Below are positions 1-5,008 of a stretch of DNA of 5,008 bases, piece after piece. A program made the position numbers and the translations under genes. Origin of the DNA: CAZVUW01 sp964629825 (lineage in GTDB: Bacteria; Actinomycetota; Nitriliruptoria; Euzebyales; Egibacteraceae); assembly GCA_964629825.1 (NCBI GenBank), contig CAZVUW010000150.1, positions 1-5,008 of the forward strand, in the 5' to 3' direction. The notes below the pieces were generated by a model. The model searched no databases, was not told the origin of the DNA, and saw nothing but the letters and a program-made list of their open reading frames with translations. The first letter of the stretch is position 1; every line of letters starts with the position of its first letter.

Positions 1-518
1 AGCGACGGCTCGTCGAGCAGCAGCACCCGCGGCTTGGCCATCAGCGCCCGGCCGATCGCGAGCATCTGCTGCTCGCCTCCGGAAAGGCTGCCGGCGAGCT
101 GGCGCGGCCGGTCAGCCAGCACCGGGAACAGGTCCTTGACCTGGCCCATGGTCTCGGCGATCGCCCGCTTCGCCCCCCGCGGCCAGAAGCGGATCGCCCC
201 CAGCGCCAGGTTCTCCTCGACCGTGAGGCTGCCGACGACGGCGTGCCCCTCGGCGACGTGCACGATGCCCCGCCGCACCCGGGCGGGCGTCGGCACGCGG
301 TTGACGGCCTTGCCCTCGAGCAGCACCGAGCCCGACTGCACACCCATCTGACCGGACAGCACCCGCATCAGCGTGCTCTTGCCCGCGCCGTTGGCGCCGA
401 GCACGCCCACCGCCTCGCCACTGCCCACGGCCAGGCTGACGCCGTACAGGACCTGCACCGGCCCGTAGGCGGCGACCACGTCCCGCACCTCGAGCAGCGG
501 CGTCTGGCCGGAGCTCAT
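1..518 (-). CDS. livF: LivF-type ABC transporter ATP-binding protein (3' end outside window)
   Basis: This is the second nucleotide-binding subunit of a branched-chain amino acid type (HAAT) importer. It would hydrolyse ATP at the inner face of the membrane to drive uptake through LivH/LivM. The first 172 codons are present; family members are about 235-245 aa, so roughly 60-70 residues, including the switch histidine, lie beyond the left edge. Visible parts in order are an A-loop tyrosine (Y18), Walker A GANGAGKST (residues 41-49), the LTVEENL segment after the Q-loop, signature LSGGEQQ (145-151) and Walker B VLLLDEPS (165-172). The ATG lies inside the end of the livMG gene (ATGA overlap). 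Only a weak GAAGG lies about 10 nt upstream, so it is probably translated by coupling. Oddity: the family-typical PEGR of the Q-loop region reads AEGH here. The LivF assignment rests on operon position and family motifs and is firm; the substrate is unknown. Confidence 0.93.
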   Translation of the reverse strand, partial: MSSGQTPLLEVRDVVAAYGPVQVLYGVSLAVGSGEAVGVLGANGAGKSTLMRVLSGQMGVQSGSVLLEGKAVNRVPTPARVRRGIVHVAEGHAVVGSLTVEENLALGAIRFWPRGAKRAIAETMGQVKDLFPVLADRPRQLAGSLSGGEQQMLAIGRALMAKPRVLLLDEPS

Positions 519-2383
519 GTGTGCGCCGCCTTCCCGAGGTACGCCTCGATGACCTCCTCGTGGGCGAGCACCTCGGCGGTCGGCCCCTCGGCCAGCACGC
601 GGCCGGCGGCGAGGACCGTGATGCGCTCGCACACCGAGGCCACGAAGGCGATGTTGTGGTCGATCAGCAGGCAGCCGACGCCGTCCTCGGCCAGGCGGCG
701 GATGACCTCGGCGACCTCCTCGCGCTCGTAGGCGGACAGGCCCGCGCCGGGCTCGTCCAGCAGGAGGTAGGAAGGCTCGACGGCCAGCGCCTTGGCGATC
801 TCGGCGCGGCGGCGGACGCCGTAGGCGACCTCATCGGAGCGGCGCAGGGCCTCCTCCTCGATGCCGACCAGCCGCAGCAGACGCAGGGCCTCGGCGCGCG
901 CCTCCTCATCATCGGCCTGCGACCGCGGCAGGTGCAGGCCCTCCTCAAGCAGCGTGGCCCGCCCGTAGCGCTCGCGGCCGAGCATGATGTTGGTCACCAG
1001 ATCGAAGCTGGGGATCAGGCGCGTGCGCTGGAAGGTGCGCACCACCCCCTCGCGGACCACGGCCTGGGGCGTGCGCCCGGTCAGATCGACGTCGCCGAAG
1101 CGGACCGTGCCCGCGTCCGGCGTCACGTGACCGGTGATGACGTTGACCAGCGAGGTCTTTCCTGCGCCGTTCGGTCCGATCAGCCCCGTGACGGCACCCG
1201 GCGGGAGGGTGATGTCGACGCCGTCCAGGGCCAGCACCCCGTCGAAGGTCACGCGGATGCCCTGGGCGCGGAGCGGCGGGACGTCCCCGGACTTGGTCGC
1301 GATCCGGCCGGCGCGGTCGCCGGCAGGGGCGACGACCTCGGCCACCGGGAGGGCGCGGCCGCGGCGCGCGCGCTGCCAGGCCGAGCGCATCAGACCGGCC
1401 AGCCCGCCGGGCAGGAAGCCGATGACGACGATGATCGCCAGGCCGAACAGGAGCGTGCTGGCGTCACCCGCGCGATGGCCGGCCTCGTCGATGGCGACCA
1501 TCGCCGCCACGCCGATGACCGGACCGAGCCGCGTGCCGGCCCCACCGATCATCAGCGCGATCAGCACCTCGATCATCCGGCCGAGGCTGAAGGACTCCGG
1601 GCTGATGAAGAGCGCGAAGTGGGCGAACAGCGTGCCGGCGAAGCCCGCGAACGCGCCGGAGATCGCAAAGGCGCTCATGCGGACGCGGAACGGGTCCACG
1701 CCGACGGACTGGACGTCCATCTGCGACTCGCGCAGGGCCACCAGCCGCCGTCCGAACCCGGACGTGGTGGCGCGCGACAGCAGCTCGAAGCTGAGCAGCG
1801 CCGCCACCGCTGCGACCCAGTAGTAGGGCAGCCTGCCGCCGAGGAGCTCGATGCCGAACAGGCTCGGCGGCTGGATGCCCGTGAACCCGGCGGCGCCGCC
1901 CGTCATCGAGGACCACTTGAGCGCCACCTCCTCGGACGCGATGCCCGCGGCCAGCGTCCCTAGAGCGAGGAAGATGCCGCCCAGCCGCGCCGTCGGTATG
2001 GCGATCAGGACGGCGGCCAGGGTCGCGGCCAGCACGGCGGGGAGGATCGTGGCCCAGAAGCTCCAGCCGAGCCGCGCCTCGAGGATCACGCTCGTGTACG
2101 CGCCGACGCCGTAGAAGGCGACGTGCGACAGGGAGAACAGCCCGGCACGCCCGAACACGATGTCGAAGGAGCCGACGAGGATGTAGGCGATGGCCGCCGA
2201 GGTGGCGACGCGGATCCAGAAGGGGCTGTCGGCGGACCACAGCCCGATGAGCAGCAGCGCCAGACCGACCCAGACGGTCGACATGCCGCGGGAGGTGAGC
2301 CAGCCGAGCGGCAGGCGTCGCGGCTCGCGCTCCTCCCGGGTGCGCTTTGAGCGGACGGCGGAGCTACGGTCCGGGTTGCTCAT
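515..2383 (-). CDS. LivM-LivG fusion: ABC permease and ATP-binding protein in one chain
   Basis: A single uninterrupted frame joins two subunits usually encoded separately. Numbering here is from the GTG at 2392, three codons upstream of the chosen ATG. Residues about 38-335 are a LivM permease (BPD_transp_2 family). They contain many hydrophobic helices, the segment GRAGLFSLSHVAFYGVGAY (81-99) and the cytoplasmic coupling loop near 215-240 (RLVALRESQMDVQSVGVD). A linker rich in R/A/G spans about 336-374. Residues about 375-625 are a LivG ATPase, with A-loop F383, Walker A GPNGAGKTS (406-414), Q-loop Q455, Walker B YLLLDEPGAGLS (542-553), switch H579 and the LivG-type end VIEAYLG. The signature is degenerate: VAYGVRR (522-528). 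I prefer the ATG at 2383 because AGGTGG lies 5 nt upstream of it; the GTG at 2392, directly after the livH stop, is the alternative. The gene ends by overlapping livF (ATGA). Such fusions are known in actinobacteria. The frame is continuous and codon use is uniform, so a sequencing artefact is unlikely. Confidence 0.93.
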   Translation of the reverse strand: MSNPDRSSAVRSKRTREEREPRRLPLGWLTSRGMSTVWVGLALLLIGLWSADSPFWIRVATSAAIAYILVGSFDIVFGRAGLFSLSHVAFYGVGAYTSVILEARLGWSFWATILPAVLAATLAAVLIAIPTARLGGIFLALGTLAAGIASEEVALKWSSMTGGAAGFTGIQPPSLFGIELLGGRLPYYWVAAVAALLSFELLSRATTSGFGRRLVALRESQMDVQSVGVDPFRVRMSAFAISGAFAGFAGTLFAHFALFISPESFSLGRMIEVLIALMIGGAGTRLGPVIGVAAMVAIDEAGHRAGDASTLLFGLAIIVVIGFLPGGLAGLMRSAWQRARRGRALPVAEVVAPAGDRAGRIATKSGDVPPLRAQGIRVTFDGVLALDGVDITLPPGAVTGLIGPNGAGKTSLVNVITGHVTPDAGTVRFGDVDLTGRTPQAVVREGVVRTFQRTRLIPSFDLVTNIMLGRERYGRATLLEEGLHLPRSQADDEEARAEALRLLRLVGIEEEALRRSDEVAYGVRRRAEIAKALAVEPSYLLLDEPGAGLSAYEREEVAEVIRRLAEDGVGCLLIDHNIAFVASVCERITVLAAGRVLAEGPTAEVLAHEEVIEAYLGKAAHT

Positions 2384-2388
2384 CCCAG

Positions 2389-2394
2389 CCACCT
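2389..2394 (-). promoter_or_regulatory. Ribosome binding site deciding the livMG start
   Basis: AGGTGG on the minus strand, overlapping the livH TAG stop and ending 5 nt before the ATG at 2383. It favours that ATG over the GTG at 2392, which would itself overlap this motif. A GGTGGAG further up, inside livH, could instead serve the GTG, so the start remains uncertain by three codons. Confidence 0.55.
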
Positions 2395-3268
2395 ACGCCC
2401 GCTCCACCAGCCGGCGGTCGCCGAGGATGCCCTGTGGCCGGACCGCCAGCACGACGAACAGCAGGAGGAACGCGAACGCCCCCGCGTAGGACGTGCTCAC
2501 GTAACGGATGAACAGAGCCTCGGCCACGGCCACGACCAGCGCGCCGAGCACGGCTCCGCTGGTCGAGTTCACCCCGCCGACCACCGCCGCGGCGAAGCCC
2601 TTGACCACCAGCGGCAGAGCCAGCGCCCGAGTCACAGACGACAGCGGCGCCACCAGCGCGCCGACGAGCGCCGCCAGGACCCCGCCCAGGGCCCACACGG
2701 CCACCAGGGACAGCGAGACGCGCACGCCGTAGGAGGCCGCCAGGTCGCGGTCGTGGGCAACAGCCTCGAGCGCCCAGCCGGCCATCGTCTTCTCGAGCAG
2801 CAGCAGCACGACGATGAACGAGGCGACCGCCATGAGGATCGTGAGCAGGCGCTGATGGGTGACCGCCGCGCCGAAGACGTTGGTGGAGCCCTCCCACAGC
2901 GGCGGCACGGTGAAGGAGCGCTTCTCCCAGAAGACCCCGGCGAAGTACTCGAGGACCATGCCGAAGCCGAGCGCGGAGATCGCCAGAGCGGTGGTGGTCG
3001 CGCCGCGGATCTGGCCGACCGCGATCGCCACGCCGTACATCAACACGCCGACCAGGCCCCCGACCAGCAGCGTGAGCACGAACCCGCCCCAGCCGCCCTG
3101 CCCATCGGCGAGGTTGGCGAACAGGATCCCGCAGAACACGGCGACGTGGCCGACCCCGAAGTTCAGCACACCGCTCCCGCGATGCACGAGCACCAGCGAG
3201 AATGCCAGCAGCGCGTAGATCGCCGCGTTGCCGAGCGCCCCGGCAGCTAGCCGGACGACGTCCGCCAA
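2393..3268 (-). CDS. livH: LivH-type branched-chain amino acid ABC transporter permease
   Basis: This 291-aa integral membrane protein pairs with the LivM domain encoded next to it to form the translocation channel. The length matches the LivH family. Hydrophobic helices appear at about 12-28, 36-53, 62-84, 92-112, 142-159, 184-207, 220-252 and 262-277. Family hallmarks are SGVLNFGVGHVAVFCG (32-47), the cytoplasmic coupling loop around 162-185 (AGWALEAVAHDRDLAASYGV), PLVVKGFAAAVVGGVNSTSG (219-238) and the C-terminal VRPQGILG (276-283). The start codon is TTG, chosen because a perfect AGGAGG sits 5 nt upstream and because the protein then begins at the usual point before the first helix. It is the first gene of the minus-strand operon, transcribed away from livK. 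Its TAG stop lies next to the start of livMG, so translation is probably coupled. Confidence 0.95.
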   Translation of the reverse strand: MADVVRLAAGALGNAAIYALLAFSLVLVHRGSGVLNFGVGHVAVFCGILFANLADGQGGWGGFVLTLLVGGLVGVLMYGVAIAVGQIRGATTTALAISALGFGMVLEYFAGVFWEKRSFTVPPLWEGSTNVFGAAVTHQRLLTILMAVASFIVVLLLLEKTMAGWALEAVAHDRDLAASYGVRVSLSLVAVWALGGVLAALVGALVAPLSSVTRALALPLVVKGFAAAVVGGVNSTSGAVLGALVVAVAEALFIRYVSTSYAGAFAFLLLFVVLAVRPQGILGDRRLVERA

Positions 3269-3273
3269 AGGAA

Positions 3274-3279
3274 CCTCCT
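3274..3279 (-). promoter_or_regulatory. Strong Shine-Dalgarno site for livH (TTG start)
   Basis: Perfect AGGAGG on the minus strand, 5 nt before the TTG at 3268-3266. A full consensus site paired with a weak start codon fixes the start of livH. Confidence 0.85.
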
Positions 3280-3318
3280 GGAGTACCCGAACCGGCTTGA
3301 CCTGGCCGACGGTTCCGT

Positions 3319-3329
3319 GAATATGATTC
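3319..3329. repeat. Short AT-rich dyad GAAT-N3-ATTC with promoter-like hexamers on both strands
   Basis: GAAT (3319-3322) and ATTC (3326-3329) flank ATG. The plus strand reads TATGAT and the minus strand CATATT here, each matching four to five positions of the -10 consensus. It is about 50 nt upstream of the livH start, a sensible distance for a livHMGF promoter. The arms are only 4 bp, so chance is a real possibility. Confidence 0.35.
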
Positions 3330-3355
3330 CCATAGAACCCGCATGTCCCCGCCGG

Positions 3356-3394
3356 CGCAAGGGGCTGGGCCAGAATCTGCCGCCACCCCTTGCG
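3356..3394. repeat. Perfect 9-bp inverted repeat CGCAAGGGG / CCCCTTGCG
   Basis: Arms at 3356-3364 and 3386-3394 are exact reverse complements separated by 21 nt. The spacer itself begins with the small palindrome CTGGGCCAG (3365-3373). It lies in the middle of the livH-livK gap. It could be a pair of operator half-sites spaced about three helical turns apart (30 bp between arm starts), or a stem-loop in a long livK leader transcript if transcription starts near 3334. There is no T-run after it, so it is not an intrinsic terminator. Confidence 0.6.
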
Positions 3395-3420
3395 GGAAGG
3401 CCAAGGTTCACTGTATTAAT
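3390..3420 (+). promoter_or_regulatory. Candidate livK promoter
   Basis: TTGCGG (3390-3395) as a weak -35, and TATTAA (3414-3419) or ATTAAT (3415-3420) with an upstream TG as an extended -10, are spaced 18-19 nt. Transcription would start near 3427 and leave a leader of about 30 nt before livK. The -35 matches only three consensus positions, so this is a weak prediction supported mainly by location and local AT richness in a GC-rich sequence. Confidence 0.35.
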
Positions 3421-3427
3421 GGTGAAC
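3406..3427. promoter_or_regulatory. Candidate operator: dyad GTTCAC-N10-GTGAAC upstream of livK
   Basis: Exact 6-bp arms at 3406-3411 and 3422-3427 flank a 10-nt AT-rich spacer, giving half-sites 16 bp apart, about one and a half helical turns. The spacer contains the -10-like element of the proposed livK promoter, so a bound regulator would be expected to block livK transcription. The regulator family cannot be named from the motif; no regulator gene is in the window. Confidence 0.5.
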
Positions 3428-3447
3428 ATGTTTTCCCTGCTCTAGAA

Positions 3448-3453
3448 GGGTGG
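3448..3453 (+). promoter_or_regulatory. Ribosome binding site of livK
   Basis: GGGTGG ends 6 nt before the ATG at 3460, and a preceding AGAAGG (3444-3449) lies 4 nt before the ATG at 3454. The site supports a start in this pair of ATGs but does not fully separate them; the lipoprotein signal fits both. Confidence 0.5.
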
Positions 3454-3459
3454 ATGCAC

Positions 3460-4719
3460 ATGAGGGGTGTGCGAGTCTGGCTAGCGGTGCTGTTGGTGCT
3501 CGGGCTCGGTTTGGCGGCCTGCGGCGGGGACGACGGCGACACCGCCTCAGGTGACAGCACCGAGGACAGCGGAGGGACCGAGACCGCCTCCGAGGACGAG
3601 TCCGACGGCGGGGACGAGACCGACGGCGGCGAGGAGCCGAGCGGAGAGCCCATCAAGATCGGCCTGGTCTGGCCGCAGACCGGCCCCGTCGCGCGCACCG
3701 GCGAGCAGGTCCGCAACGCCGCCCAGCTGGCGATCGACGAGGTGAACGGCTCCGGCGGCATCGACGGGCGCCCGCTCGAGATGCTCGTCTACGACACCGA
3801 GAGCAACCCCGAGAAGGCGGCCCAGGAGACGCAGCGCGCGATCTCCGAGGACGGCGTCGTCGCGATCGTTGGCCCGCACTCGACCTCCGAGGCCCTCGCC
3901 ATGGTGGACATCAGCGAGCGCGAGCAGGTGCCGACCCTCGGCAACTCGGCCGCGACGCCGGCGATCACGGAGGGCAAGGAGTTCACCTTCCGCGTCCAGT
4001 CCGTGACGCCCGACATCGCGGCCGGGCTGGTCGAGCTGGCGCAGGACCAGGGCGCCGAGACGGCCGTCCTGCTCTACGACTCGGGCGGGTTCGGACTGGC
4101 ATCCGGCCCGCTGGTCGAGGAGTCGGCCGAGGCCGCCGGCCTCGAGCTGGTCGAGGTCATCGAGTACCCGCTCGACGGCACCGACTACTCGGCCGAGGTC
4201 GCGACCATCCTGCGCGCCGACCCCGACGTGGTGCTGATCTCCGGCTCCAGCGGCGCCGACCACGGCCTGTTCGCAAAGCAGATGGTGGAGCAGGGCCTGA
4301 CCGTGCCGTTCCTCGGCTTCAGCCCGATCTCCTTCGAGGACGCCGTCACCGTCCAGGCCGGCGCGTACGACCAGCTCGAGGGCGTCTACACGCTGCAGAC
4401 CGTCGACACCCAGAAGCCGCAGTACAAGGAGTTCCACGAGGCCTACAACGCCAACTTCGACGAAGAGGAAGTCCTCCCGGAGATGGTCCCGCAGACCTAC
4501 GACGCGATCATGCTGCTGGCCGACGCGCTCAAGGCGAGCGGTGGCGAGGGCGGCCAGGCGCTGGCCGACGCGCTGCGTGACCTCGAGCCCCGCGAGGGCG
4601 TGGGCGGTCGTGCCGGCGCCATGCAGGACTTCAGCGAGGGCGACCACGACGTCTACACCCAGGGCGAGTACCTGGTGCCCTACCGCTTCGAAGGTGGACA
4701 GCTGGTCCAGGCCAACTAG
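3460..4719 (+). CDS. livK: LivK-type substrate-binding lipoprotein of the ABC importer
   Basis: This extracytoplasmic binding protein (periplasmic-binding-protein type 1 fold, Peripla_BP_6-like) captures the substrate and delivers it to the permease. Residues 1-21 form a lipoprotein signal: MRGVR, a hydrophobic core and lipobox LAAC with lipidated Cys21. Residues 22-63 are a low-complexity linker of G/S/T/D/E, with 17 acidic residues and no lysine or arginine. The binding domain runs from about 64 (PIKIGLVWPQTGP) to 419. It has family-typical ligand-pocket segments VGPHSTSE (137-144) and NSAATPAIT (162-170), and TYDAIMLLADAL (346-357) near the end. The ATG at 3460 is preferred because it gives a proper signal peptide with GGGTGG 6 nt upstream; the ATG at 3454 adds only two residues. 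A further upstream ATG (3343) would bury the signal peptide. The gene diverges from livH and is followed by a terminator hairpin. Its substrate class is not determined. Confidence 0.94.
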   Translation: MRGVRVWLAVLLVLGLGLAACGGDDGDTASGDSTEDSGGTETASEDESDGGDETDGGEEPSGEPIKIGLVWPQTGPVARTGEQVRNAAQLAIDEVNGSGGIDGRPLEMLVYDTESNPEKAAQETQRAISEDGVVAIVGPHSTSEALAMVDISEREQVPTLGNSAATPAITEGKEFTFRVQSVTPDIAAGLVELAQDQGAETAVLLYDSGGFGLASGPLVEESAEAAGLELVEVIEYPLDGTDYSAEVATILRADPDVVLISGSSGADHGLFAKQMVEQGLTVPFLGFSPISFEDAVTVQAGAYDQLEGVYTLQTVDTQKPQYKEFHEAYNANFDEEEVLPEMVPQTYDAIMLLADALKASGGEGGQALADALRDLEPREGVGGRAGAMQDFSEGDHDVYTQGEYLVPYRFEGGQLVQAN

Positions 4720-4737
4720 ATGACTCCACCGCAGGAG

Positions 4738-4774
4738 GGGGCGGACGCGCGTGCTGCGTCCGCCCCTCTGTCTT
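4738..4774 (+). terminator. Intrinsic-terminator-like hairpin after livK
   Basis: The 11-bp arms GGGGCGGACGC (4738-4748) and GCGTCCGCCCC (4756-4766) are perfectly complementary around a 7-nt loop. The stem can be extended by GA/TC with one bulged G. The tail TCTGTCTT (4767-4774) is T-enriched but not a clean T-run, as is common in GC-rich actinobacteria. The hairpin begins 19 nt after the livK stop, so it probably ends the livK transcript. It would also separate livK from the downstream gene. Confidence 0.75.
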
Positions 4775-4803
4775 CCCCGACGGGGACGCGGACGCGGACG
4801 GCG

Positions 4804-5008
4804 GTGCGCGTCTTCGCCCGCGGTCTGCACCATCCCGAGGGCGTGGCGGCCACACCAGATGGCGTGATCGTCTGCGGCTCCGACGACGGCCGGCTTCTGC
4901 GGGTCGCTCCCGACGGCGAGGTGTCGGAGCTTGCGCACCTGCCGGGCGCGCTCCTCCTGGGTGTGGCCGTCCTCTCCGATGGTGCGGTGGTCGCCTGCGA
5001 GCTGACCG
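4804..5008 (+). CDS. SMP-30/gluconolactonase-like beta-propeller protein (N-terminal part)
   Basis: The frame stays open to the right edge and encodes at least 68 residues: MRVFARGLHHPEGVAATPDG, then VCGSDDGRLLRVAPDGEV, and later LGVAVLSDGAVVACEL. The pattern of PEG near the start, blades of the type PDG..GRLLRV.PDGEV and LGVA..SDG..V is typical of SMP-30/gluconolactonase/LRE and strictosidine-synthase-like six-bladed propellers. Glu12 in PEG corresponds to the metal-binding glutamate of SMP-30 enzymes. These act on lactones or related small molecules, but the reaction cannot be assigned from one blade or two. The GTG at 4804 was chosen because the propeller motif starts right after it. The same frame is open back to an ATG at 4720 abutting the livK stop, but that start would translate through the terminator hairpin and a repetitive stretch. 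No good ribosome binding site precedes the GTG. Confidence 0.6.
   Translation, partial: MRVFARGLHHPEGVAATPDGVIVCGSDDGRLLRVAPDGEVSELAHLPGALLLGVAVLSDGAVVACELT

Larger units (their letters stand above)
3269..3459 (+). promoter_or_regulatory. Divergent intergenic control region between livH and livK
   Basis: These 191 bases separate the two divergently transcribed units of the importer and must carry promoters for both, unless livK is read from an unseen site. The region is less GC-rich than its flanks in two places (around 3313-3335 and 3407-3445). Two exact inverted repeats and a small AT-rich dyad are listed separately. For the minus direction the best -10-like hexamer is CATATT (3326-3321 on the minus strand), without a good -35. 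For the plus direction, TTGACC (3297-3302) and TATGAT (3322-3327) are 19 nt apart, which is longer than optimal. A nearer plus-strand candidate overlaps the GTTCAC/GTGAAC dyad. No convincing gene lies in this stretch. Confidence 0.7.

Noticed and set aside
521..1963. Long plus-strand open frame (480 codons) opposite livMG
   Set aside because: It is an antisense shadow typical of GC-rich DNA. Its translation is low-complexity R/D/G/A-rich with no domain, while the minus-strand frame gives full permease and ATPase motifs.
3297..3327. TTGACC / TATGAT as a strong plus-strand promoter
   Set aside because: The hexamers are good but the 19-nt spacing is longer than optimal and the leader would be about 125 nt. 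Kept only as a possibility in the intergenic entry.
2364..3404. Minus-strand open frame of 346 codons overlapping livH in another frame
   Set aside because: It is rich in R, G and A with no membrane pattern. LivH in the other frame has the correct helices, motifs and a perfect ribosome binding site.
3343..3459. Upstream in-frame ATG extension of livK
   Set aside because: It would place 39 mostly non-hydrophobic residues before the lipoprotein signal peptide and run through both inverted repeats. The start near 3460 gives a standard signal and has a ribosome binding site.
4784..4800. Tandem GGACGC repeat
   Set aside because: Less than three short copies in GC-rich DNA; no array structure and likely chance.
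3547..4938. Long minus-strand open frame (463 codons) opposite livK
   Set aside because: The translation is V/G/L/R/D-rich without recognisable motifs and mirrors the codon structure of livK, which has a clear lipoprotein signal and binding-protein fold.
1..5008. CRISPR arrays, tRNA or rRNA genes, insertion sequences, attachment sites
   Set aside because: I saw no regularly spaced repeats, no tRNA-like cloverleaf or rRNA signatures, no transposase or integrase motifs and no terminal inverted repeats.

Overview
The window is a GC-rich stretch carrying most of a branched-chain amino acid type (HAAT/Liv family) ABC importer and the start of an unrelated-looking gene. The high GC content, GTG/TTG starts, full AGGAGG-type ribosome binding sites and an LAAC lipoprotein signal suggest a high-GC Gram-positive, most likely a member of the Actinomycetota. 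The very acidic, lysine/arginine-free linker of the binding protein would also fit a halotolerant or deep-branching actinobacterium. Both placements are inferences; no rRNA or other marker gene is present.

Layout. On the minus strand, read from about 3268 down to 1, lies a tightly packed operon. It begins with livH (permease, TTG start behind a perfect AGGAGG). Next is a natural fusion of the second permease and the first ATPase (LivM-LivG, about 622 aa). Last is livF (second ATPase), which runs off the left edge after 172 codons. The junctions are extremely tight: the livH stop lies a few bases from the livMG start, and livMG and livF overlap by 4 bases (ATGA), so translational coupling is likely. 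On the plus strand, starting around 3460, is the lipoprotein substrate-binding protein (LivK-type, 419 aa), divergent from the operon. A GC-rich hairpin follows livK and looks like its terminator. From about 4804 to the right edge is the N-terminal part of an SMP-30/gluconolactonase-like beta-propeller protein.

The 191-base divergent gap (3269-3459) is the only substantial non-coding region. It holds two clear inverted repeats (9-bp arms at 3356-3394; 6-bp arms GTTCAC/GTGAAC at 3406-3427), a small AT-rich dyad at 3319-3329 and weak sigma-70-like promoter elements. It is a natural place for shared regulation of the binding protein and the membrane/ATPase operon.

How it works together: the lipid-anchored LivK would capture substrate outside the membrane and deliver it to a LivH/LivM permease pair driven by the LivG and LivF nucleotide-binding domains. 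The family takes up branched-chain amino acids, but also urea, amides, aromatic compounds and other small molecules, so the real substrate cannot be read from the sequence. I found no evidence of a novel system, mobile element, CRISPR array or RNA gene. The unusual points are the LivM-LivG fusion, the divergent motif residues in both ATPases, and the paired dyads between livH and livK.
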